From positions 186,001 to 250,000 of the forward strand of contig CP102272.1 in the NCBI GenBank assembly GCA_025149125.1: DNA of 64,000 nucleotides. Reading direction: 5' to 3'. Under the pieces are notes generated by a model. That model made no database searches. It saw only the letters and a list, made by a program, of their open reading frames with translations, and had not been told where the DNA came from. Shown here piece by piece: positions 35,040-42,709 of the stretch; position 1 is the first letter of the stretch, and each line of letters begins with the position of its first letter. Both the position numbers and the translations under genes were made by a program. The stretch comes from [Clostridium] asparagiforme DSM 15981. Lineage in GTDB: Bacteria > Bacillota > Clostridia > Lachnospirales > Lachnospiraceae.

Positions 35040-36077
35040 ATGAAGGGGAAAGCAAAACGTAGTTTCAAGATTTCAAATCTGCCGAATTCCACGTATGTGC
35101 TGGTTCTGTCTATCTTTGTGGCATCGATTCTGGTTCCTAATTTCTTTACGCCGGGCAATATCACCACGCTTCTGACCCAGGCGTGTATTCTCATGATTCT
35201 CAGCATGGCCATGTCCATGTGTTTGATGATGGGCTGTATCGACCTGTCCCTGGGAGGCATTGTCTCCATGAGCGGCGTGGTGATGGCGCTGTGCCTGAGC
35301 AAAGGGGTGAACGCTCAGGTCTCCATTCTGGCCGGTCTCATTTGCGGTACGCTGTTCGGTTCCCTGAACGGATTTGTGGTGACGAAAATGAAGGTTCCGC
35401 CCTTTATCGCCACCTTCGGGGCCTCGGGCATCGCCCAGAGCGTGGCCAATACGCTGAGCAACAAGCGGACCATTTCCTGGGAATCCGCGCCCAACAACCG
35501 GCTGGTGGACCTGCTGGGAAGCAATGTGCTGACCGTGATCTTCGGGCCCAAGCCTTCGCAGATCCTGTCCATTTCCGTGCTTCTTCTGATCACGCTTTTG
35601 GTGATTGCCTGCGTGCTTATGGTGTTTAAGAAGACGACTTTGGGGAGCAATATTTACGCTCTGGGCGCCAATGAGGAGACGGCGCGTCTATCCGGTATCA
35701 ACACGGTGCGCTGGAAGGTGGGAGTCTACATGCTGTCGGGATTTCTGGCCGCGGTGGCCGGGATGGTGGTGATGATCCGCACCAACAGCCTGCAGCCCAC
35801 GGTGGGCGACGGGCTGGAGTTCCAGGCCGTGGTGGCGGCGGTGCTGGGCGGCAACTCCATGAAAGGGGGAAAGGGTTCCATACCGGGGGCGCTGTTCGGG
35901 GCGCTGACACTGTTTACAGTGCGCAACGCCATGAGTCTTTGGGGGATTGACACTTCGGTGGTGATGGTGGTGATCGGCTGCATTCTGGTGTTCGGAATGA
36001 TTCTCAATGAGGCGGTGACCAGACTGAGCGTCAAAAGAAGGCTTACGGGCAAGAAAGGAGAGAAGGCTGCGGCATGA
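35040..36077 (+). CDS. ABC transporter permease (RbsC-like), first
   Basis: Membrane protein of 345 residues with about 8-10 segments. It has the CUT2 permease signature around IDLSLGGIVSMSGVVMALCL (about 63-82), then NGFVVTKMKVPPFIATFGAS and GNSMKGGKGSIPGALFGALT. GAGGAGGGGG supports the ATG. Its last four bases overlap the start of the second permease (ATGA), so the two are made in equal amounts and likely form a heterodimeric channel. Confidence 0.92.
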   Translation: MKGKAKRSFKISNLPNSTYVLVLSIFVASILVPNFFTPGNITTLLTQACILMILSMAMSMCLMMGCIDLSLGGIVSMSGVVMALCLSKGVNAQVSILAGLICGTLFGSLNGFVVTKMKVPPFIATFGASGIAQSVANTLSNKRTISWESAPNNRLVDLLGSNVLTVIFGPKPSQILSISVLLLITLLVIACVLMVFKKTTLGSNIYALGANEETARLSGINTVRWKVGVYMLSGFLAAVAGMVVMIRTNSLQPTVGDGLEFQAVVAAVLGGNSMKGGKGSIPGALFGALTLFTVRNAMSLWGIDTSVVMVVIGCILVFGMILNEAVTRLSVKRRLTGKKGEKAAA

Positions 36078-37126
36078 ATGATCGGTTAATGAAACAGGTG
36101 TTGGCGAAGCTGTGCGGCATGTCGACCATCATCATTATGCTGGCCGTGCTGATATTTTTCGCGGTGGTCAACGGGATGAACGGGATCAATTTTCTGGCCA
36201 GCGAAAATCTTTCCGTGATTGTGAATCAGGCCAGTTTTCTGGTGATCGTGGGAATCGGACAGGCCATCGTGATACTGACCGGGGGGATCAACCTGTCCAT
36301 GGGGGCGGTGATGGCGTTCTCCTCCGTGCTCTGCGGGGGGATGCTGCTGAAGGAGAGCAATATGTTCATCGGCGTGCCCATCGTGTTGGTCCTGCTGACC
36401 GGCGCGGCTACGGGACTGTTAAACGGGATAATGATCACAAAACTGAATATCCCGCCCTTTATCGCCACGTTTGCCATGATGTACACGTGTCGGGGGCTGG
36501 CGTGGGTGTATTTGCGGAACCGGGTGCTTTACCCGCTCAATGAATCGTTCCGTCAGATCGCCATGGGGAGGCTGTTTAAAATCGGGGGATTTACAGTCAC
36601 GGTGCCCATGCTGATTGCATTTTTGGCCCTGCTATTATTTTTTTGGCTATTACGATTTACAAATTTTGGAAGAAAGGTGTATTTTACCGGGGCGAACCCG
36701 GTGGCGGCCAAATTTTCCGGTATCCAGACGGACCGGCTGCTGATCATTGTATACATCATCAGCTCGATGCTGGCGGCGTTTGCGGGGATGATGTATGTGG
36801 CCCGCCTGAATGCCTGCGAGCCGGGGCTGGCCACCAAGACCCATTTTGAGGCGATCACGGTGTCGCTGATCGGGGGCTTCGCCATGAGCGGGGGTTATGG
36901 AAATATATGGGGTGTGGCCGGCGGCGCTGTGGTGGTGTACACCATCCAGGCCGGGATGAACAGCCTGCAGATGCCCAGCGAGTTGCAGACGCTGGTGAAC
37001 GGTTTTTTGATCATCATGGCGGTATTTATGAACCAGGGACTGATTAACCGTAAAATGCAGCTGGAAAATGACCTGAGCGAGGAGCTGACGGAGCAGAAGC
37101 GCAGGAAGCGGGAGTCTGAATCCTGA
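36074..37126 (+). CDS. ABC transporter permease (RbsC-like), second
   Basis: Membrane protein of 350 residues, paralogous to the preceding permease. It has GGINLSMGAVMAFSSVLCGG at about 73-92, ITKLNIPPFIATFAMMYTCR near 122-141 and a GGFAMSGGYGNIWGVAGGA block. Its charged C-terminus (EELTEQKRRKRESES) is cytoplasmic. It overlaps the first permease by four bases and lies 27 bases before the Tm-1-like gene. Confidence 0.92.
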   Translation: MNDRLMKQVLAKLCGMSTIIIMLAVLIFFAVVNGMNGINFLASENLSVIVNQASFLVIVGIGQAIVILTGGINLSMGAVMAFSSVLCGGMLLKESNMFIGVPIVLVLLTGAATGLLNGIMITKLNIPPFIATFAMMYTCRGLAWVYLRNRVLYPLNESFRQIAMGRLFKIGGFTVTVPMLIAFLALLLFFWLLRFTNFGRKVYFTGANPVAAKFSGIQTDRLLIIVYIISSMLAAFAGMMYVARLNACEPGLATKTHFEAITVSLIGGFAMSGGYGNIWGVAGGAVVVYTIQAGMNSLQMPSELQTLVNGFLIIMAVFMNQGLINRKMQLENDLSEELTEQKRRKRESES

Positions 37127-37153
37127 GAAGGGGAGAAGAAAGGAGAGGGAATT

Positions 37154-38404
37154 GTGGGGGCAAATGTTGTTTTTATCGCAACCTATGACACGAAGGGTCT
37201 GGAGTCGGATTATATCAAAAAACGGGTGATCGCCAACGGCGCGCTGTGCACGACCATTGACGTGGGGGTGGGAGGAGAACCCACCGCCCGGCCGGACGTG
37301 CCGCTCTCAAAGCTGTGCGAGGGCACGGAGTTTACGGTGGAGTCCATTCACCGGATGCCCAGGGGACAGGCGGTAGCCGCGGCGTCCAACCTGGTGGAGC
37401 GGTATGTGGACCGGGAGTTTAAGGCCGGGCGGATCGACGCGGTGATCGGCATTGGCGGGGCGGGGGGGACCCAGATCGTGACCCAGACCATGCGGACGCT
37501 GCCGCTGGGGCTGCCAAAGCTCATGCTGAGCACCCTGGCGTCTGGCAATACCCGGTGGTATCTGGAGGACAGCGATATTGCCATCATGCCGTCCATTGCG
37601 GACGTGGCCGGGCTCAACTGCGTGACCATGATGATTTTCGACCGGTTTGCGGCCCTGGCGGCCAAAGCGGCTCAGTGGTATTCCTCGGATTTTGGGGCCC
37701 ACGCCAGGCGTCTTTTGGACCGTTCGGTTCTCCGCGTGGGCCAGACCATGTACGGGACCACCACCAAGGGGGTGACCAGGGCCAGGGAGGCGCTGGAGGC
37801 CAAAGGATATGAAACCCTGGTGTTCCACGCGTCGGGAGCCGGGGGCCGGGCTATGGAAAATTTGGTTCGCGACGGAGTGATCCACGGAGTGCTGGACATG
37901 ACGCTGGCCGAGATCGGGGCTTATCTGGTGGGCGGACTGCACAACGCCGGGCCGAAACGGCTGGAAGCGGCGGTGGAGCGTAAAATTCCCATGGTTCTGG
38001 TGCCGGGAGCGGCGGACACCATCGTGCTGCCGCCTATGGACGAGCTGCCGGACAAGTTTAAGAACGGACGGACTTTGAATTATCACAATCCTACCATGAC
38101 AACCATGCGCACCAATGTGGAGGAGAACCGCAGAATCGGCGAGTTTATGGTGGAAAAGCTGAAGGGGGCCGGAAGTCTTGCCAAGGTACTGATTCCCAGG
38201 GGCGGTCTGTCCTCCATCGACCGGCCGGGGGAGATTTTCTACCTGCCGGAGGCCAATGAGATGCTGTTTGACACGCTGAAGCAGGGGCTTGCAGGGACGG
38301 GAGTCGAGGTGATCGAGGACCGGCGGCATTTGTACGATCCGGGATTTGGGGAGTCGGCGGCGGAGCTGCTGGACGGGATGATGAAGGAGTTTTATAAAAA
38401 ATAA
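37154..38404 (+). CDS. Tm-1-like ATP-binding domain protein (UPF0261 family)
   Basis: Protein of 416 residues matching the UPF0261 family. The N-terminal VVFIATYDTKGLESDYIKKR (about 5-24), then the glycine-rich IGIGGAGGTQIVTQTMRTLP (about 98-117) and DVAGLNCVTMMIFDRF are family hallmarks. The family is the ATP-binding N-terminal half of the plant antiviral protein Tm-1. Its bacterial role is unknown. The start is a GTG at 37154 with AGGAGAGGG upstream. The next gene encodes the equivalent of the other Tm-1 half. The location in a CUT2 transporter operon suggests a carbohydrate-related metabolic role. Confidence 0.85.
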   Translation: MGANVVFIATYDTKGLESDYIKKRVIANGALCTTIDVGVGGEPTARPDVPLSKLCEGTEFTVESIHRMPRGQAVAAASNLVERYVDREFKAGRIDAVIGIGGAGGTQIVTQTMRTLPLGLPKLMLSTLASGNTRWYLEDSDIAIMPSIADVAGLNCVTMMIFDRFAALAAKAAQWYSSDFGAHARRLLDRSVLRVGQTMYGTTTKGVTRAREALEAKGYETLVFHASGAGGRAMENLVRDGVIHGVLDMTLAEIGAYLVGGLHNAGPKRLEAAVERKIPMVLVPGAADTIVLPPMDELPDKFKNGRTLNYHNPTMTTMRTNVEENRRIGEFMVEKLKGAGSLAKVLIPRGGLSSIDRPGEIFYLPEANEMLFDTLKQGLAGTGVEVIEDRRHLYDPGFGESAAELLDGMMKEFYKK

Positions 38405-38424
38405 GATAAAGGTGGTAAGAGAGT

Positions 38425-39258
38425 ATGGCGAAAAAGTATTCGAGAGAGGAACTGCTGGCGTATCTTCACGGGATCCGCGAGCGGGGCGAGATGATTGTGG
38501 TGGCCGGGGCCGGAAGCGGCCTGACCGGTAAAGCCATTGAGGCCGGCGGGGCGGATATGCTGATGGTGTTCAACTCAGGCCGGTACCGGATGAGCGGGCA
38601 CGGCTCCTTAAGCGGTTGGCTGGCCTTCGGAAATGCCAACGAAGTGGCCTTTGACATGGGCGCTCACGACGTACTTCCGGTGGTGAAGGACATTCCGGTG
38701 ATCTGCTCCTGCTTCGGGCAGGACGTGACGCGGGAGATCGGAACCCATTTGAACCGGGTAATGACGGAGAATTTCAGCGGTATCAACAACTTCCCCACCA
38801 TGGGTATGGTGGACGGCCAGTTCCGGGAGCAGCTGGAGCTGACCAACCTGGGCTTCCAGAAGGAAGTGGATATGGTACGCATCGCGCGCGAGAAGGATAT
38901 TTTTACGATTGTGTATGTATTCAATGAGAAGGAATCCAGAGCCATGGCGGAGGCCGGGGCTGACTGTATCATTTCCCATGTGGGTCTGACCGTCGGGGGA
39001 ATGATCGGAACCACCAAGAGCCTGACCATCGAGGAGTCCGCTCAGTTGACCGGAAGGATCATGGAAGCGGGCAAGGCGGTGCGGGACGACATTATCTGGC
39101 TGGCGCACGGGGGTCCGCTGGCGACGCCGAAGGATTTTGCAGCGTTCAGAACGTATCTGCCGGAGATCGATGGATTTGTGGGGGCATCCAGCATGGAGCG
39201 GATTCCGACGGAAGAGGCGATTGTGAAGACGGTGAGGGAGTTTAAAACCTTGTCCTAA
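38425..39258 (+). CDS. Phosphoenolpyruvate hydrolase-like TIM-barrel protein
   Basis: Protein of 277 residues of the PEP-hydrolase-like/TIM-barrel family related to the PEP mutase/isocitrate lyase superfamily. Visible are IVVAGAGSGLTGKAIEAGGA at about 21-40, the DVLPVVKDIPVICSCFGQD block near 82-100 and FPTMGMVDGQFREQLE near 123-138. GGTGGTAAGAG precedes the ATG. It corresponds to the C-terminal half of Tm-1-type fusion proteins and follows the UPF0261 gene by 20 bases. The reaction in bacteria is not established; a C-C or C-O lyase step on the imported compound is only a guess. Confidence 0.82.
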   Translation: MAKKYSREELLAYLHGIRERGEMIVVAGAGSGLTGKAIEAGGADMLMVFNSGRYRMSGHGSLSGWLAFGNANEVAFDMGAHDVLPVVKDIPVICSCFGQDVTREIGTHLNRVMTENFSGINNFPTMGMVDGQFREQLELTNLGFQKEVDMVRIAREKDIFTIVYVFNEKESRAMAEAGADCIISHVGLTVGGMIGTTKSLTIEESAQLTGRIMEAGKAVRDDIIWLAHGGPLATPKDFAAFRTYLPEIDGFVGASSMERIPTEEAIVKTVREFKTLS

Positions 39259-39312
39259 GGGGGTACTTTGTCCTAAGGGGTACCAGGCAAAGCCTGGTGG
39301 ATTCCTTAGGAC
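39250..39312 (+). repeat. Short direct duplication and hairpin between the PEP-hydrolase-like gene and the binding-protein gene
   Basis: TTGTCCTAAGGGG occurs at 39250 (including the TAA stop) and again at 39268. The second copy GTCCTAAGG (39270-39278) can pair with CCTTAGGAC (39304-39312), enclosing CCAGGC-AAA-GCCTGG. GGGGTACCAGGC recurs near 39341. An mRNA stabiliser or attenuator ahead of the binding-protein gene is plausible. Confidence 0.5.
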
Positions 39313-39447
39313 GGCCAGCGAATTCCAGCAATCGGAATATCAGGGGTACCAGGCGAATCCCACCATTCCCAACAATAACCGAATCAATACAAACCAGTTT
39401 CTCATGGGGTAACAAAGCTACTATATAATAAGAAGGAGGATTATTTT

Positions 39448-40458
39448 ATGAAAAAGATGTTAGCATGTCTATTAAGTTTCACCATTCTGGCTTCCACCTT
39501 AACCGGATGTACAGTCGGCGCATCCAACGCCACTGCCGCAGAAAATCAGGCTCCGGCGGAGACCCAGGCCAGCAACGAGCCCGCCCAGGCGGCGGATCCA
39601 TCGGTTAAAACCTATAATTTTGTATTTATCGTAAAGTCCATGCAGTTTTCCTTCATGCTCAGCATGATCGACGGAGCGGAGGCAGCGGCTGCCCTGGTGC
39701 CCAACATCAATATCAAATGTATCGGGCCGGAGACCCCGTACAGCGTTGAGGAGCAGATTCAGCTGGTGGAACAGGCGATCACGGACGGCGCGGACGCCAT
39801 TCTGATCACCCCGGCAGACTCCACGGGCATTGTACCGGCCATTGAGAAGGCCAACGCCGCGGGAATTCCCATCGCCACCCCCAATACCAAGGCATACGGC
39901 GGGGACGTGCTGACCTGGATCGGAGTTGACAACTACACGGTTGGTTACGAGCTGGGGACCGCACTGTGCGAGGCTCTGGAGGGAACTGGAAAGGTTGTTC
40001 TGATCGAGGGAACCGCGGGCAACTCCACCTCCACGGAGCGCGTGGACGGGTATCTGGATGCGTTTAAAAATTATCCCGGAATCGAGCTTCTGGACTCGCA
40101 GCCTGCGGACTTCAACCGCGAGAAGGGCATGACCGTAATGGAGAACTTCCTGCAGCGCTATCCCGAGATCGACGGCGTCGGCTCCATCAACAAGGATATG
40201 ACCATGGGCGCCATTGAGGCATGCAAGGCCGTTGGACGCGACAAGGAAATGGTTCAGGTTACATTTGATGTGGACAATGACTGTCTGGATGCCATCGACG
40301 CGGGCGATATCCTGATCACCGGAGCCCAGGAGGAAAAGAGCCAGATCGCCAACGCCATCTACGCCTGCCTGCTGGCCTGCAACGGCTATAAGGTTGCGCC
40401 GGAACAGTACATTCCCATGACCCTTGTGACCAAGGACAATACGAACATATACCGTTAA
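39448..40458 (+). CDS. Sugar ABC transporter substrate-binding lipoprotein (periplasmic-binding domain)
   Basis: Exported protein of 336 residues. A lipoprotein signal peptide ends in the lipobox LTGC (cysteine at residue 21), followed by an Ala/Gln/Glu-rich linker. A type 1 (RbsB-like) binding fold begins near residue 53 (YNFVFIVKSMQFSFMLSMID). The block DGADAILITPADSTGIVPAI at about 110-129 is the classic RbsB sugar-binding region. AAGGAGGA precedes the ATG. It captures the substrate for the RbsA/RbsC-type components 2.3 kb upstream. The position downstream of two enzyme genes is less usual. Confidence 0.92.
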   Translation: MKKMLACLLSFTILASTLTGCTVGASNATAAENQAPAETQASNEPAQAADPSVKTYNFVFIVKSMQFSFMLSMIDGAEAAAALVPNINIKCIGPETPYSVEEQIQLVEQAITDGADAILITPADSTGIVPAIEKANAAGIPIATPNTKAYGGDVLTWIGVDNYTVGYELGTALCEALEGTGKVVLIEGTAGNSTSTERVDGYLDAFKNYPGIELLDSQPADFNREKGMTVMENFLQRYPEIDGVGSINKDMTMGAIEACKAVGRDKEMVQVTFDVDNDCLDAIDAGDILITGAQEEKSQIANAIYACLLACNGYKVAPEQYIPMTLVTKDNTNIYR

Positions 40459-40490
40459 CAAATTTTTTGGCTGACAATCAGTGCAATCAG

Positions 40491-40542
40491 CGGGGATACC
40501 GCCCGGGGCGTAACCTGCCATTACGCCCCGATCCCCGTTTTT
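40491..40542 (+). terminator. Hairpin terminator after the binding-protein gene
   Basis: GGGGCGTAA (40505-40513) pairs with TTACGCCCC (40521-40529). It is extended outward by CGGGGAT and ATCCCCG, and followed by a T5 run. Partial read-through into the aldolase gene is likely because no new promoter was found. Confidence 0.75.
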
Positions 40543-40558
40543 CAGGAGAGGAGAACAC

Positions 40559-41167
40559 ATGTATCTGGAGTTTCTTGAAGTCAAAAACGCTTATATCAAG
40601 GCTTCCAGGCGCGCCTTCGCCTGCGGGCTGGCCGCGGCTTCCGGGGGGAACATCAGCGCGCGCATTCCCGGAAGCGGTTATATGCTGATCAAGCCTTCAG
40701 GCATTACCCTGGGGGACGCGGATGAGGACAATCTACTGATCACAGATTTGGAAGGAACTGTAATTGAGGGTGTGAGAAAGCCCACTAAGGAAACCATTCT
40801 GCACGGAGGAATCTACCGGAAAATGCCGGAAGTGGGTGGGATTGTTCACGCGCATCCCCTGTATTCCCTGATGTGCGCCAACTGTTTTGACCTGCTTCCC
40901 CTGGTCACAAAACAGATGAAGCAGATCACGGACAGCCCGGTTCCCGTCTGCAAGCTGAAGAGCCTGACCGTAGAGCAGGAGGGCATGGAGGAGATATACC
41001 GCAGCCTGGAGCAGATAAACCGTCCCTGCGGCTTCCTGCTGGAAGAACACGGGGTGGTGGCATTTGCCAAAAATGTAATCGAGGCCGAATACATTGCGGA
41101 GCTGATCGAGGAAAATGCCAGGGTATACTGGAATATGAAGCTGATGGAACGCGGCGGGACAAACTGA
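40559..41167 (+). CDS. Class II aldolase/adducin family protein
   Basis: Zinc-dependent aldolase-like protein of 202 residues. Phosphate-binding SGGNISARI (about 28-36), KPSG (about 45) and the catalytic acid in KPTKETILHGG (about 78-88) are visible. The metal histidines HAHP (about 98-101) and EEHG (about 161) follow. This is the fuculose-phosphate aldolase fold. AGGAGAGGAG precedes the ATG. It ends the GntR-controlled locus and probably cleaves the phosphorylated sugar derived from the imported compound (inference). The sugar is not identifiable. Confidence 0.87.
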   Translation: MYLEFLEVKNAYIKASRRAFACGLAAASGGNISARIPGSGYMLIKPSGITLGDADEDNLLITDLEGTVIEGVRKPTKETILHGGIYRKMPEVGGIVHAHPLYSLMCANCFDLLPLVTKQMKQITDSPVPVCKLKSLTVEQEGMEEIYRSLEQINRPCGFLLEEHGVVAFAKNVIEAEYIAELIEENARVYWNMKLMERGGTN

Positions 41168-41195
41168 ACGCCGGAAACGGGTGGGAGTGAGTCAT

Positions 41196-41525
41196 ATGAA
41201 GAAAAAGAAGATCTGGCTGGCCACTGCGGCCGCGGTATTGGTCTGCTGTCTGATCATCCTGTTTGTGAAGGGCGGGGACAAGGGGTACAGCGGGTCCTAC
41301 CGGGCGGTGAACCCGCCGATTGAGACCGGCGAAACCGTGATTGAGCGGGTCAGCTTTGAGGGGAAACAGCTGGTGATGGAGTCCGGAGATTTGAAGCAGT
41401 CGGTGGATTACGCCATCGCCGACGGGTGTCTGGTGTTGAAAACAGAGTTCGGAACGTTCTCATTTCCCTTTGAGAAAACCGAGGAGGGAATCCGAATTGA
41501 TGGAATTGAATATATAAAAGATTAG
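41196..41525 (+). CDS. Small membrane-anchored protein of unknown function
   Basis: Protein of 109 residues with one N-terminal membrane segment (MKKKKIWLATAAAVLVCCLI), possibly a signal anchor or lipoprotein signal (VCC at 17-19). A short beta-rich extracytoplasmic domain (about 35-109) follows. GGGAGTGAG upstream favours the ATG at 41196 over the GTG at 41181. No family recognised. It lies just after the aldolase and before a MerR-type gene. Confidence 0.6.
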   Translation: MKKKKIWLATAAAVLVCCLIILFVKGGDKGYSGSYRAVNPPIETGETVIERVSFEGKQLVMESGDLKQSVDYAIADGCLVLKTEFGTFSFPFEKTEEGIRIDGIEYIKD

Positions 41526-41602
41526 GCATAATATCCATTCTCAACGCATACATTAGTAGTAAGGCAGGAGCTGCCTGTTAAGATGTGAAGGAGAGAATGG
41601 CT

Positions 41603-42277
41603 ATGGATGAAGTACATTATCTGATATCGGATGCGTCCAAAAAGGTTGATGTGGAGGCCCATGTATTAAGGTACTGGGAAGACGAACTGGAACTTGATAT
41701 TCCACGGAACGAGATGGGGCACCGGTATTACACGGACCTACATATCCGTCTGTTTAAGCAGGTGAAAAACCTGAAAGAAAAAGGGTATCAGCTGAAGGCG
41801 ATCAAGCACGCTCTGAATCAGGTACTGAAAAACGACGGGCAGGGGGCAAAGCTGACCGATGAGATTTTGGAGCGGGACATGAACGCGGCTCTTCTGGAGT
41901 TCAAGGAGGAGACGGCGGAGGGCGGGACAAGCCTGGCTCAGGTGAAGGGCGCGGCCACGATGCCGGTGCTCTCCAATGAGGAGAAGATGGAGCAGTTCCA
42001 GCAGATCATGAACCTGATTATCGGACGAGCCCTGGAAGTGAACAACGAGAAGCTCAGCCAGGACGTGAGTTATCTGGTCAACGAGAAGTTGAGAGGAGAG
42101 TTGGAATATCTGCTCAGAGTGTCGGACGAGAAGGACGAGGAGCGGTTCAGGCAGCTGGACGAGACCATTCGCGCTTACCAGAAGGACGGAAGGGAAGAAG
42201 CCGCCGCTGCAAAGGTGCCGTTTTTCAAGCGGAAACGGTTTGGAAGAGGCGTAAAGAAATTGAAGGGGGAGCGGTAA
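41603..42277 (+). CDS. MerR-family DNA-binding protein
   Basis: Protein of 224 residues. An N-terminal MerR-type helix-turn-helix (about 5-75) contains VDVEAHVLRYWEDELEL and NEMGHRYYTDLHIRLFKQVK. A long charged, mostly coiled-coil region and a strongly basic C-terminus (KVPFFKRKRFGRGVKKLKGE) follow. AAGGAGAG at 41588-41595 best fits the ATG at 41603; ATG 41597 is too close. No sensor domain is seen. Target genes unknown. Confidence 0.75.
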   Translation: MDEVHYLISDASKKVDVEAHVLRYWEDELELDIPRNEMGHRYYTDLHIRLFKQVKNLKEKGYQLKAIKHALNQVLKNDGQGAKLTDEILERDMNAALLEFKEETAEGGTSLAQVKGAATMPVLSNEEKMEQFQQIMNLIIGRALEVNNEKLSQDVSYLVNEKLRGELEYLLRVSDEKDEERFRQLDETIRAYQKDGREEAAAAKVPFFKRKRFGRGVKKLKGER

Positions 42278-42293
42278 AAGGTACGCGCAACGG

Positions 42294-42502
42294 GCAGGCG
42301 GGACTGCTTTGCAGAGCGCAGGGACTAGAGCGTGTTTGAAAATTCATTCCCGCCATCTGCACGCCCCATTTTGCGGATAAGTTCAGAAGGCTTTCTACGC
42401 TCCGGCCGCACGAAATCGCGTTTTGCAGAGCACGGTTCCTCCCGGGATTTTGCGCCTTCCGGACGCGGGGCCCTGCGATCTGCAAAGCAATGTTCCGCCT
42501 GC
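42294..42502. repeat. Intergenic element bounded by imperfect inverted repeats
   Basis: GCTTTGCAG-x-GCGCAGGG around 42306-42323 is repeated inverted as CCCTGCG-x-TCTGCAAAGC around 42471-42488. The pairing extends outward through AGGCGG and CCGCCT. The 209-bp body contains CTAGAGCGTGTTT, shared with 9001-9013. A short non-autonomous mobile or REP-like element is likely. No gene is credible in the whole 42278-42709 gap. Confidence 0.55.
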
Positions 42503-42645
42503 TCCTTTTGCCGTGCCCTGCCTCATTGCCCGCGGTTTGGCCGCAAGGAACAAAAAGCAACGGACCTAAGCGGACCGGGGCTTTTTTTTGATGCCAATCC
42601 GCAGAGGTTCTTAAGAAAGTTTTTATCGCTATTCAGATCGAAATA

Positions 42646-42654
42646 TGTTAGAAT
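42646..42654 (+). promoter_or_regulatory. Extended -10 promoter of the NlpC/P60 gene
   Basis: TG-T-TAGAAT lies 56 bases upstream of the start codon. The -35 is poor. A T8 run at 42582-42589 just upstream may mark the end of an earlier transcript. Confidence 0.45.
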
Positions 42655-42709
42655 AAGAATGATTTAGCGCTTAAAAATACGACTGATACAGAAGGGTACA
42701 TAAGAAACT

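Noticed and set aside
39424..39429. TATAAT as a separate promoter for the binding-protein gene
   Set aside because: The implied start would fall inside the ribosome site and no -35 element is present.
42332..42667. 111-codon frame upstream of the NlpC/P60 gene
   Set aside because: It crosses the inverted-repeat element and a T8 run and its composition is not protein-like.
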